Assembly (NCBI GenBank): GCA_024760905.1
Contig: CM045734.1
Location: 1-64,000, forward strand
DNA from: Plotosus lineatus
Lineage: Eukaryota > Chordata > Actinopteri > Siluriformes > Plotosidae
DNA length: 64,000 nt
Direction of reading: 5' to 3'
Part shown: piece after piece, positions 54,558-64,000 of the stretch
Layout of the letters: every line of letters starts with the position of its first letter
How positions within the stretch are numbered: the first letter of the stretch is position 1
Position numbers and translations under genes: made by a program
The notes under the pieces: generated by a model
Seen by the model: the letters and a program-made list of their open reading frames with translations, nothing else
Database searches by the model: none
Told to the model about the DNA's origin: nothing

Positions 54558-55275
54558 CGTCATGCCTTCCACAGCTCCTGGGCGCTGAAAATGTTTGAAC
54601 ACCAGGAGAGATTTGCAGTAGTCACGATTGGTGGTCTTCTCTGGCTCGGTCGTTGATGAATTTCCCGATGTAAGGAGCGTGTCGGGTTTTGCCAACCTCA
54701 GAATCTTCTGGCAGGCTTTGACACCCGTGTTCCTTCCATCAGTCGTTCATACCTAGAGTTGTAGTAATAAACAGAAAAAAGGGCCATTAAACTTCCAGGC
54801 AGGCTTTCTCATCGGCTGTAGAATTTCCTTGAAGGCCTGGAGGTTGTCACGGAGGTCTTTCTCTGCCATCGTCAGGTCCAGCCTGTCGAAAAACCCGATC
54901 GTATTCTTTCAACAATTTATTGTTGCGGTTGCACACATTTCTGTGCGGCGGAGGCTGCTGATGTACTGAAGGGATTGTTGGCTCTTACTCAAGAAGTCCA
55001 TTCTCGGTTCATCCCCGGTCGGCTGCAGGTACCGCAGGAAACGTGACACATCGTCGACCTTTGAATAACGATGACGAGAAAGAAATATTAATATTCGCGT
55101 CGCACCAAGAAACAGGACGTACGTGACAGTGCTGCAACTGGTGCTGAAAAACCATTTATTAGGACGTTTCACCTTCTGTTGGCAATTGTGGACACCCAGG
55201 GTCTCACTTATTAAAGTCCAAAGGGAGCACAGTGTCATCGCAGGATTTCTCACATAGATCAGCCTCCTTATCTTC
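54558..55275 (-). pseudogene. Inverted copy of recombinase/SET gene exons 5, 4 and 3
   Basis: The minus strand matches exon 3 (55,275-55,174), exon 4 (55,062 down to about 54,795) and exon 5 (about 54,752-54,558) of the 61,880 gene, with the introns between them reduced. Numerous small indels and substitutions break the frames, for example a deletion in the exon 5 match and a disrupted exon 4 end. The acceptor bases before exon 4 (TTCAAAG) are kept. Confidence 0.8.
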
Positions 55276-55372
55276 ATTGGTTGTTTTTGGTCACTCGTTT
55301 TTGGGCGGCCTTTTCCTCTGTCGTGGAGAAAAGGTCAGTCAGCCCTGTGTACATCTGATTTACCAGTACACA

Positions 55373-55610
55373 TGGACGAGTACTCTGCTGCCCGAATTGA
55401 TAAACTGCATGAATCATGGACGGATGCGAATAAATCTACACCGTTACGACCTCCTGTGCCTACTCGCCCGTTTCAGGTGGCAGACATGGTACTGGTACGG
55501 CTCTTTAATCGATCAGGACAATTAGGTGATGATCCTAAATATAGTGGGCCAGCAGAGATAATCGCTATTACTCGGTCTGCTGTTCTAACAGATTTAACTT
55601 TTAACACATA
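55373..55610 (+). pseudogene. Retroviral/LTR-element integrase C-terminal fragment
   Basis: VADMVLVRLFNRSG, then DPKYSGPAEIIAITRSAVL, resembles the C-terminal barrel of retroviral integrases (x-V-L-V-R and Y-x-G-P). It is isolated, with no adjoining gag, RT, env or LTR. Different sequence family from the fragment at 49,540. The interval 55,611-55,828 shows nothing recognisable. Confidence 0.6.
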
Positions 55611-55828
55611 TTTCATTCAAAATTGGTGTACTTTTATCATTTTCAAGAGTTTATGGGGTTTATCCAGTCCAAAGACTGGAGCCTCGGAACGAATTAGGTG
55701 TTTAACATGTAAAATGCGACTTCTTCTTACGAAATCCCTGCTATACGAAGAGGGCTCTGGAACGGATTAATTTCGTAAGTTGGGGACCGACTGTATATTA
55801 TATCATATATTATCTACTACGACTAAAG

Positions 55829-56745
55829 CAGCCGGGGGCACAAGCCTGTGTTCTTCCTCACGCCGGGCCCAAGGCCGGATAAATAAGAGGGTTCAGTCAG
55901 GAAGGGCATCTGACATAAAACCACAAATGTTTATGCGAGTCACAAATAAGGATTCCATACCGGATCGGTCGAGGCCCGGGTTAACAACGACCGCCATCAG
56001 TGCTGTTAACCAACCAGGAGCAGAGAGAAGAGGGAAGGCATGAGTCTAGGCCTGAGAGTAGGGACTTTGAATGTTGGAACTATGACAGGGAAAGCTAGAG
56101 AGCTGGCTGACATGATGCACGGGAGGAAGGTGGACATACTGTGTGTTCAGGAGACAAGGTGGAAAGGTAGCAAGGCGAGAAGCTCAGGAGCGGCGTTTAA
56201 GCTGTTTTATCGTGGTGTGAATGGGAAGAGAAATGGAGTCGGAGTCATCATGAAAGAGGGGTTTGTCAGGAATGTTTTAGAAGTGAAAAGAGTGTCAGAC
56301 AGAGTGATGAGTCTCAAGTTAGAAATTGAAGGCGTGATGTTCGATGTTGTTAGTGCTTACGCCCCACAGGCAGGATGTGAGCTAGAAGAGAACCTGTGAT
56401 CGGTATTGAGAGCAGAGAACGAGTGGAGGAAAATCTCGAGAAGTGGAGGTATGCTCTGGACAGAAGAAGAAGGAAGGTTTGCCTCAGTAAGACAGAATGC
56501 ACGTCTATGAACCAGAAGGACCCAAGAGGAACGGTGAGGTTAAAGGGAGCACAGATGAAGAAGGTGGAGGACTTTAATTACTTCGGCTCAACCATCCAGA
56601 GCAATAGAGAGTGTAGTCAAAGAGGTGAAGAAGAGTGTGCAGGCAGGCCGGAACGGCTGGGTGAAAGTGTCTGGTGTGATGTTTGATAGGACGGTGGAGG
56701 CGGATGGTTTCCTGAAGGGAAAAGCCAAAAGATAAAGAAGAAGAT
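55829..56745 (+). mobile_element. RTE-like LINE with the middle deleted
   Basis: 5' UTR and the start of the endonuclease (frame 56,040-56,399, MSLGLRVGTLNVGTMTGKA to SAYAPQAGCELEE) are joined at about 56,392 to sequence just after the FADD box. A second junction near 56,695 links to the 3' end. About 2 kb of coding sequence are lost. AT-rich sequence homologous to 46,465-46,677 follows. Confidence 0.85.
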
Positions 56746-56956
56746 GATCAATAATAAATAACATTGAATAATTAATAAAAAATATACGCATATATAATTG
56801 TTTTATGGTATTGTTTACATTGCATGATTAATAAAAATCAATATATCATGTATCCTTAATATGTGTGTGGATGCAAATATTTTTTTTATTTTTTTCATTT
56901 ATTTTTTTTAATAAATAAAATAATAATAAAGTAGTACTTTTTGTCATGATCAGCAT

Positions 56957-57025
56957 GGATCTGGAGATAGTCTTGTGGATAAGGCACTGGACTGCCAATC
57001 TGAAGATCAGTGGTTCAAGACCCCA
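56957..57025 (+). repeat. tRNA-Arg-like SINE head, copy 3
   Basis: Diverged head (AGTCTTGTGGATAAGGCACT) with B-box GGTTCAAGACC. A TA microsatellite follows at 57,059-57,091. Confidence 0.55.
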
Positions 57026-57049
57026 TAAGGTGGTCCCAGATCCAACTTT

Positions 57050-57093
<44 letters not shown>

Positions 57094-57204
57094 TAGTGTT
57101 AATAAATAAATAAATACATATATAAACAGACACATAAATAAATGAACGTAAAATCTCTGAAGTCCGGCTTTGACTCATGTTTATTCCCGCCCCCACCCCC
57201 ACTC

Positions 57205-57258
57205 CCACCCGTATTGGATTGGGAGTAACTGTCACGTGATTCAAATTCAGCCAATGGC
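57205..57258 (+). promoter_or_regulatory. CCAAT/E-box promoter-like block, copy 3
   Basis: ATTGG (57,213), GTCACGTGATTC (57,231-57,242) and CCAAT (57,251-57,255) in the same order and spacing as copy 2. The core bases are kept while the flanks differ by several substitutions and indels. Confidence 0.55.
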
Positions 57259-57359
57259 TGTGCTCCCTCCTTCAGATTGATTGAGATGGTGCATGTGGTG
57301 CTTTTTTTTAACCTGCCCACTTTGTGCACATGTGTTTTTTTCCTGTGTGTTATTAATTA

Positions 57360-57437
57360 TAATTCAGCTCATTCATGCTACACAAACTCTGTGCACCTTC
57401 TCAGGCTTCGGGTAAAGGGACAAAGGATCAGAAAAAG
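57360..57437 (+). ncRNA. Putative noncoding first exon, module 3
   Basis: Ends at 57,437 in AAAAAG with donor GTAAGTAG, as in module 2. The following intron-like sequence (57,438-57,960) holds a long TA/TG microsatellite at 57,697-57,772. Confidence 0.4.
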
Positions 57438-57691
57438 GTAAGTAGAACTGCTTGATATGATTCAGGGAGGAAAAAGTTATGCTGTAGTAGTCTGCGACAT
57501 AGCAATCAGAGCTAGTGTAACATCAAGTTTTTGTGGAAGTGAATGAAAACCAGGTAATCATCAGAATGGAATCTGCTTTAGTATTCTGGATACTTCTAGC
57601 TAAATAGTACTGTAATATTACAATGTTTTTCAGTTAATATTCCAGTGTGTGTGAGATTTTATGTTCTGTAGCATGTGTAGCATGTAGCATA

Positions 57692-57774
<83 letters not shown>

Positions 57775-57960
57775 TGTGATGTGATGTATAATGTTTATAT
57801 TTTATTAGCAATAAATATCACAGAAAAAAGTTAAGATTTTCTTCATCATTACTACATTAGTACTGTATTAATGAGTAAGACTGTCTATTGAATGTTTTTA
57901 AAAAGCATATTTTAGCGCATGTAAACAGTCATAAATGACCATTCATAATGACACATCACC

Positions 57961-58095
57961 TTCTGTTGGCAATTGCGGACACCCAGGGTGTCACTTATTA
58001 CAGTCCAAGAGGAGCACAGTGTCATCGCAGAATTTCTCATATAGACCGGCCTCCTTCTTCTTTATGCGTATAGAAGTGGTCTGGTGGGATGTAGT
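57961..58095 (-). pseudogene. Antisense copy of recombinase/SET gene exon 3
   Basis: The reverse complement matches 62,944-63,088 with scattered changes but no large insertion. The composite SINE follows in the intron position, as in the other copies. Confidence 0.8.
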
Positions 58096-58160
58096 CTGTA
58101 AAACAATGTAAGGAGAGAGATAGAGAGAGACAGTAAAAATTACAATATAATAACTTCTTT

Positions 58161-58479
58161 GGGGCAGTGGTGACCTGCTGGTAAAGGTGCTGGATCACTG
58201 AGCCTAAGGTTGGAGGTTCAAGCCCCACTCTCCGTGGGTTGTCACTGCTAACTGTGTTATCAAAGACGTGCCTTGTCTCTCACTGTCTATGGTGAGAGGC
58301 AGATAAAAGAACCATTGCTGACTTCCGTAAAGAGTAGTCTGCAAAGCCGTCAGCGTGTTTCTGTCCCTTGCTAAAAGGTTTGTGACAGGAAGGGCATCCG
58401 ATGTAAAAACCCATGCCAAATTAAACGTGCGATGATTCGCTGTGGTGACTCTCGAGAACGGGAAAAGCCGAAAAGAAAC
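58161..58479 (+). mobile_element. Composite tRNA-headed SINE, full length
   Basis: Head (GGGGCAGTGGTGACC, B-box GGTTCAAGCCC), LINE-5'UTR-like GTGACAGGAAGGGCATCCGA and LINE-3'-like ATGATTCGCTGTGGTGACTC are all present. It shows the complete form of the SINE whose heads lie at 47,802, 49,820 and 62,708. Confidence 0.9.
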
Positions 58480-58588
58480 TGTACCAGGCTGTTGATGCAT
58501 ATTCCATATGACACAATACAAGTGTTTTTCTTTCTTTCTTTTTCTTTTTTTTTTGTTAAGTACAGTACACTGTCTTGTCTGTATAGAA

Positions 58589-58846
58589 CAGTGTTTCTTA
58601 ACTTTGTTGTCGGGACTGAACCCCACCAGTTTCATATGCTTATTCACTGAACCCTCCTTTATTGAAAAATAAAATATGATTTTTTCAAATTCAGGACATA
58701 GGTATATGTTTTTACTGGGGCACCAAAATGAACCGAGCAGTAACATCACTGTATTCAAAGAACTAAACCAATACGATGCATGAACTCCCCCATCACAGCT
58801 ACTTACATTTTTATGTGAGTTGCGCAGCTGAGTGCGTGCACGTGCA

Positions 58847-58899
<53 letters not shown>

Positions 58900-59395
58900 A
58901 TGCATCTGTATGTGTGTGTATTTGTTTTATTTACATCTTCTGCATTATTTTTGAATTTTAATCAATATTATAAGCATTTATAGTATTGAATATGTATTTA
59001 TTGATATTATATACACATATACATGTACGTATGTGTCAGTCAGCGGGGGTTGATCCTACTTCGCAAATCATGCAGATAGGACGCTGACTAGCATCACGTT
59101 CCGTTATATATGTGAATCCATGTTGTACATATCCGTCTGACCACTTTCTTTTTTTGCTCAACATAGTATGGATTAAAACATTAAGAAAGAAATCACACGA
59201 CGCACCATCACAACAAATCAACTACTGAGCACACCAAATTTCCTGCAGCACAGATTGTCCAAGCAATGTAGCGTGATCACCTGCAACTAATGATGGCCAA
59301 GCAGGGCGTGTCGTCATGAATATGAGTCGGGTGTGTGTCTTGACCTCCGCTGAACCCCTGAGACTGACTCACCGAACCCAGGTTAAGAACCACTG
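58589..59395 (-). mobile_element. Non-autonomous hAT DNA transposon (807 bp)
   Basis: Terminal inverted repeats CAGTGTTTCTTAAC and GTTAAGAACCACTG. The flanking 8-bp duplications GTATAGAA (58,581-58,588) and GTATCGAA (59,396-59,403) differ by one base. The 8-bp duplication is the mark of hAT elements. A TG microsatellite lies inside at about 58,850-58,897. A transposase start is kept on the minus strand. Confidence 0.85.
59036..59164 (-). pseudogene. hAT transposase N-terminal remnant (BED-finger type)
   Basis: From ATG at 59,164 the minus strand reads SKKRKWSDGYVQHGFTYITE, then ASQRPICMICEV. This is the usual N-terminus of hAT transposases of the ZBED5-like group, with the first C-x2-C pair of the zinc finger. 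It ends soon after; the catalytic part is deleted. Confidence 0.7.
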
Positions 59396-59439
59396 GTATC
59401 GAACTTTCAATCTGGATGAACATATTTAAATTAATGACT

Positions 59440-59735
59440 CAACTATAATAATGCCTGACAAGTCTCGATCTATTAAGATGTCTAAGTATTAACATGTTTG
59501 TTGATCGGATTTTATGACCAGTACAATTGATTTCAAAGTTCCTAACATGTTTTAGTTTATTTTTTTACCCATACAGTGGGCATTGTTTTACCAAAATATA
59601 CTGACAGTTTGTTATCTGTTCACCAGTTATAACATGATTCAACGTTCTTCCCAAGTACATATGATATTTTGTTGGGATCTTTGGCTGACACAATGAACAC
59701 ACTATCATCTGCATATAATAGTGATTTAAAACATG
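59440..59735 (-). pseudogene. Non-LTR reverse transcriptase fragment, L2/Rex1-like
   Basis: The minus strand reads SLLYADDSVFIVSAKDPNKI with the YADD catalytic box at 59,701-59,716, then DNKLSVYFGKT and, after stops, LIDRDLSG. Typical of L2/CR1-type RTs; several stops make it dead. Not related to the RTE-like copies elsewhere in the window. Confidence 0.65.
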
Positions 59736-60227
59736 TTGATACATATGTTATCTGTACGAGGGCTATTATGTTAAATTTAATTCAAGTAATCTTATTTCAT
59801 TTTTATCTTACCCCTTCTGAGCTCTTTCAGCCAACATGAAATGAAGTGCAAAAGAGTAAAAAAAACAACAACAACAAAAAAAACATCCTCGACACAGACA
59901 CAATGTTCCTGTTGAAGATTAAGGTGGAAATGGAGGGAAGAAACACAGTCCTTTTGATGAGGATTGGCTCGACCCCCAAAGGAGGCTCCTATCTCCAAAC
60001 CCCTCCTGAAACCTATTTACGTGGGTGACTTCAAGTCCTATTCAATTAGAACAGCATTTTATTGCAATGGTTCATTTACACGAACCTCCACCACATGCAG
60101 TGAGGGACCTCGAAAACACACACAAAAATTGTTCATAACTATCATTGATTGAACAGTTTTGTTTTCAAGATTCAAGGTTGTCTTATTCGCAAGCAGCCAG
60201 AAACAAAATCGACAAGGCTATGTTGAG

Positions 60228-60264
<37 letters not shown>

Positions 60265-60314
60265 GGTGCAATCGTATCGCTAATAACATTTCATGTCACT
60301 TTGTCTTCTTGCAG
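59736..60314. other. Spacer and intron-like sequence; no gene recognised
   Basis: AT-rich with an A-run near 59,857-59,883 and a T-run at 60,229-60,262. The last 40 bp match the intron end before exon 6 of copy 1 (TTTCATGTCACTTTGTCTTC). Confidence 0.5.
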
Positions 60315-60686
60315 CTGAATCGTCAAACCGGCCAACAGTCAGGAGGTGCGAAGGGCAGTGGAGACTAGGGCAGCGTTGCTCTTCACAGAGACGCAGAAGC
60401 AGAACGTTAGCCACTATCTGGCCCATTCTTCTGCTGTGGCCGAGAATCATTACGGAATGCGGGCGGATGAATCCATTGTCCAAACGGCTACACTACTGGA
60501 CACCCAAGGAGGGTAGGTCTCCTCATTATCTCAAGGCAGCCATGCGTCACAATCATATTTTATGTATTATTACCAAGTTGTACAATTTTAACCCTTACTT
60601 TCCTGAATTTTACAGCTTCTCCTCACCGAACAAGTCCTCGGACAGTGACCCCGATCAAGCCCACAAGCACATTGAGGTACCTTCAT
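60315..60686 (+). pseudogene. Recombinase/SET gene fragment, catalytic exon and next exon
   Basis: 60,315-60,512 matches exon 6 of copy 1 (VKPANSQEVRRAVETRA and LAHSSAVAENHYGM are readable), but the codons for the first two residues have become a TGA. 60,616-60,686 matches the start of exon 7 and then breaks off before a CA microsatellite (60,716-60,752). Both are sense-oriented. Their splice sites look intact. Confidence 0.8.
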
Positions 60687-60787
60687 GTGCCATCTTAGAC
60701 GGCAAGTGTGATCCAGAACACACACACACACCCACACACACACACATACACACGATTCACTAAGCATGGCTTCAACAACAACCGATA

Positions 60788-61239
60788 ATGACAGCAAAAG
60801 CAAAATATGCGAGTGTCGAAGACAAAGGCAATGACACTTTAATATTGTCAGACGTTGTCAATCATCTGATGGGTGACCAGACGGCAAGCTATCTGAGTAA
60901 AATAAAGAAGCTGGGGATTGCAGATCCATATCTAATGCCGCAGTCAATGTTTAGGAATGTGTTAAAATGCGACCATTCTTCCCTTCCTGCTTTTGCCTAC
61001 TTGGATCTTTGTACATATCTTGTCCACGGTCCGTCTCCATTTCGCCATTCACTGGCAAAGAGTTAAAAGCTTACAAATCAGTGGAAGCTTACAAGTATTT
61101 TGTTGCCGGATTTGTAAGCTGTATGCAACAATGGGAGCCAGGAACCGGGAAGAGAGACGACCACCTCATAATAGATAAGGTGCATTTCCTTTCCCCAGAT
61201 AGAGCTACACAAACAAGTGCTTATGCAATAATAACTTAA
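60788..61239 (+). pseudogene. Fragment resembling a fish YqaJ-recombinase-type protein
   Basis: A frame from 60,788 encodes SYLSKIKKLGIADPYLMPQS and FAYLDLCTYLVHGPSPF. A shift at about 61,045 leads to ELKAYKSVEAYKYFVAGFVS and HLIIDKVHFLSP. The pattern K-x-L-G-x-x-D-P-Y then L-K-A-Y-K-S-x-E-x-Y recalls the N-terminal part of fish proteins that carry a YqaJ-type exonuclease domain, often tied to DNA transposons. The nuclease domain itself is not in the window. Family identification is from memory of the motif. Confidence 0.45.
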
Positions 61240-61339
61240 AATTATCACTGCGTATAATGGTTGCATAAATTCCAACATACTTTTACTAACGAACAATTAA
61301 ACAATTAAACTAACAATTGTATTGTTAGTATAATGGTTG

Positions 61340-61350
61340 CATAAATTCAC

Positions 61351-61389
<39 letters not shown>

Positions 61390-61600
61390 TGTTTTTATTA
61401 TATTTATTATAGAAAAAAATTATATTATTATTATTATTATTATTATATTATTATTATTTATTATATATTTATTATATAAATTATTTTATTATATTATATA
61501 TTATATATATATTTATGCATTTATTATTATTATTATATATTTATATTATATATTTATATTTATATATATATATTATACAGATACACACACTCAGCCATCC
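61340..61600. repeat. TA/TTA-rich low-complexity tract
   Basis: TA and ATT repeats of more than 200 bp, ending in CACACAC. A truncated tRNA-like SINE start (GGCCACCGTGGCCTAATGG) follows at 61,602-61,625. 61,240-61,339 shows nothing recognisable. Confidence 0.85.
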
Positions 61601-61754
61601 AGGGCCACCGTGGCCTAATGGTAAGTAAGCCCCCACCCCCAACCCCAGATACACACACACAGTGCAGCAAACCTGACATCAAAGAGGAGCCATGTTACTT
61701 ACCACATGGGGTGTAGGTGCATGTAAATGAGGGGTTTGGGTGTGTCATTCGGGG

Positions 61755-61790
61755 GTTGAGCCAATCCTCATAACAGAGAAAAAATAAATT
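61755..61790 (+). promoter_or_regulatory. Possible promoter elements of the intact gene copy
   Basis: CCAAT within TTGAGCCAATCCTC at about 61,760 and an AT-rich AAAAAATAAATTC about 20 bp further, roughly 100 bp before the start codon. Weak evidence on its own. Confidence 0.3.
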
Positions 61791-61879
61791 CTGTGTTTGT
61801 CCACTCCCCGTTTTATCTTTACCTGGGACGTGTCTGTGTTAAGGTCACTTGGAGTTTTTACTCTTTTGCCCTTCATTCC

Positions 61880-62861
61880 ATGATGGCTGGAGAAGCTGAG
61901 AAGAGGTGAGACAAAAATTAAATGAGATTACTTGAGGAAGCTTCAGAAAAGTAATGGATTCTGATCAGAAAATGTAACTTAATAGCCCAAGTACATATAA
62001 CATAAGTGTCAATAAAAAATAAGTTACAAAATTGTAAAAAATAAAGTTGTCAGGCTTATAACTAGTTGTTACCTAATTTTATTTTATCTAGTACTGTATC
62101 CATACGTGTTTCTATCTAGTCCTTTAATACATACATTTGTTTAATGGGTTTGAACCCATGACCTGATCATGTTGTTGTCGTTCTCTTTTAGGATCCCTGA
62201 GCGCAACTACGTTCACTGCTTAAGGTGCTACATGCCCCAGGACAGAATTTCGGTCCATCTGTTGAGGGGGTGTATGAAAGACAGCACACCAGAAGAAATC
62301 GCAATGGAGGTGAGCAAAGCTAAGGCATCAACCAAACGATGGGTCAGGGACAGCCGGACCTGGGATTACAAGGATCTGGTGAATGACATACCCCACCGGC
62401 CCGGCCGCATTGCCTTTCTGAAGGAGCTCGTACAGCGTGGCTTTTTCATTCTCAATGGGCCCCGTGAGTCAGATATGCTCCTGACTGACCCTGAGCCTGA
62501 CACCACCGGTAACACCTATGCTACTGCAACCGATGCTGGTGCCGCCAGTGCCACGCATACTATTGCTGCCACCTCCAGCTCTGCTTGTGTGGACCCACAG
62601 GGGTCCCAGCCCAGTGACTCTCCTTCCTCCTCGAATCAGGACGTTGGGCTCAGAGATCCTTCCTGGAAAAAGTAAGTACGTGATATTTCCAAATTGCCGG
62701 CCTTTCACAAGCCAGTTAGGAGCACCGGGGGAACAGTGACAACCTTGGAGAATGGGGCTTGAACCTCTAACCTTAGTCTCAGTGATCCAGCACCTTTACC
62801 AGCAGGCCACCAATGCCCCAAAGCATTTATTATAATGTAATTTTTAATCTCTGTCTCTCTG

Positions 62862-62925
<64 letters not shown>

Positions 62926-64000
62926 ATACTCATTGTTTTACAGGACACTTCCCACCCCAACCACCTCTGTACGCATGAAGATGAAGGAGGCTGGTCTATA
63001 TGATAAATTCAGCGATGACACTGTGCTCCTCTTGGACTTTAAAAAGTATCTACGTGAGACCCTGGGTGTCCACAATTGCCAACAGGAGGTGATATGTCAT
63101 CATGAATGGTTTTTCGGAACCAGTCACACACGTCCTGTTATTTGGTGTGATGCTAATATTAATATTTCTTTCTCGTTATCCTTATTCAAAGGTCGACAAT
63201 GTGTCACGTTTCCTGCGGTACCTGCAGCCGACCGGGGATGAACTGAGAATGGACTTCTTAAGTAAGAGCCAACAATCACGGGAGTACCTCAGCAGCCTCC
63301 GCCGCACAGAAATGAGTGCAGCCACAGTATTAAACTATTTAAAGAATATGATCAGGTTTGTCGACTACTTGAAAAGTAGGCTGGACCTGACGATGGCAGA
63401 CAAAGACCTCCGTGACAACCTCCAGGCCTTCAAGGAATTTCTGCAGATGATGAAAAAGCCCGTCTCGAGGTCTTATTCGAAGGACGTCTGCAAAACGAGG
63501 CAAATCTTTGCCTTTTCTATGCGTTTTGTATTGCCCTTTTTCTGTTTATGACTACAATCGTAAATGTGGTTTTTTTATTCATTTATTTATTTTTTTAATG
63601 AAATCAAATCTAGATATGAACGGCTGATGGAAGGAACACGGAGTGTCAGGGACTGCCAGAAGATTCTGAGGGTGGCCAAACACGACATGCTCCTTACATT
63701 CGGGAAATTCATCACCAACCTTGAGGTCTCCGAGTCAGAGAAGACCACCTATCGCTACTACTGCGAAGCTCTCCTGGTGTTGAAACATTTTCAACGCCCC
63801 GGAGCTGTGGAAGGCATGACGGTGAGTGCATCTATTTTAATAGCCTGAGGAAATTTGTTTTTTAGCTCGTGCTATTTTATCTTGGTTTTTTTTTTTCACG
63901 TGTTGAAATGTCTTTTTGAAAAATAATTCATTCATACATTTCCCTCCACTTCCATTCTTTTCCAGACAAAAGAGTGGGTGAACAGAAAACACAAAACCGC
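61880..64000 (+). CDS. Crypton-like tyrosine recombinase / KMT5A-like SET fusion gene, intact copy (runs off window)
   Basis: Six exons: 61,880-61,905; 62,192-62,671; 62,944-63,088; 63,192-63,499; 63,614-63,821; 63,966 to the edge. Two ATGs (61,880 and 61,883) start MMAGEAEKR. Every junction keeps one frame across about 400 codons with no stop. Introns are GT-AG except GC-AG after exon 4 (63,500-63,501). Exon 2 has C-x2-C-x9-H-x4-C (HCLRC to RGC, about residues 16-35), a possible CCHC finger, then a Ser/Thr-rich tail. Exons 3-5 encode the helical recombinase core-binding region (KMKEAGLYDKFSDDTVLLLD, YERLMEGTRSV). By comparison with copy 1 the unseen 3' exons should encode the catalytic Tyr region and a SET domain; that is inference. 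Confidence 0.8.
62708..62819 (-). mobile_element. Composite SINE head and part of body, minus strand, in intron 2
   Basis: Reverse complement reads GGGGCATTGGTGGCC, B-box GGTTCAAGCCC and the first body bases. It occupies the same intron position as the SINE beside the other gene copies, so the insertion is older than the duplications. A CT/GTCT microsatellite follows at 62,850-62,926. Confidence 0.8.

Noticed and set aside
58204..58905. 233-codon minus-strand frame
   Set aside because: It spans the SINE, a spacer and a TG microsatellite; no conserved motif and no relation to a transcript-like structure.

Overview
The window looks like the end of a chromosome arm (subtelomere) in a vertebrate, most likely a ray-finned fish. 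The pointers are telomere-type CCCTAA tracts, a tRNA-headed SINE sharing its 3' end with a 3.14-kb RTE-like LINE, a V-SINE-like element, hAT and Penelope-like remnants, fish-type endogenous retroviral env pieces, and a multi-exon gene with GT-AG introns. No bacterial features are present. The C-rich strand of the telomeric tracts reads left to right, which puts the telomere to the left.

Layout. (1) About 120-22,375: one enormous CCTGG pentanucleotide satellite. Its left 15 kb is broken about every 0.8 kb by blocks of the variant CCTAG; its right 4 kb is almost pure. (2) About 22,375-31,257: a CpG-rich mosaic of a ~300-bp subtelomeric repeat (seven copies or pieces), degenerate telomeric minisatellite, true CCCTAA tracts, a 108-bp satellite, and the remains of a Penelope-like retroelement (SGNH-hydrolase-like and GIY-YIG coding pieces, plus two hammerhead-ribozyme-like motifs). 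(3) About 31,256-46,465: a graveyard of RTE-like LINEs with two full-length copies, each with target-site duplications, a composite SINE, and a broken retroviral env gene. (4) About 46,900-64,000: a locally duplicated, partly inverted cluster of one unusual gene family.

That family is the most interesting content. Its exons encode a possible CCHC zinc finger, a Crypton-like tyrosine-recombinase region and, in the copy at 49,963-53,366, a C-terminal KMT5A-like SET domain. The copy at 61,880 to the window end has an intact reading frame through six exons, with matching phases at every junction. The older copy carries small indels, two of them in poly-T runs. Three modules carry a CCAAT/CACGTG promoter-like block and/or a noncoding first exon with a good splice donor, followed by the family's own exons in antisense orientation. 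Transcripts from these modules could pair with the sense gene.

The long open frames in the CCTGG array are a property of the repeat and are not listed as genes. Exon boundaries, family names and structures are read by eye from the sequence; no search or folding was run.
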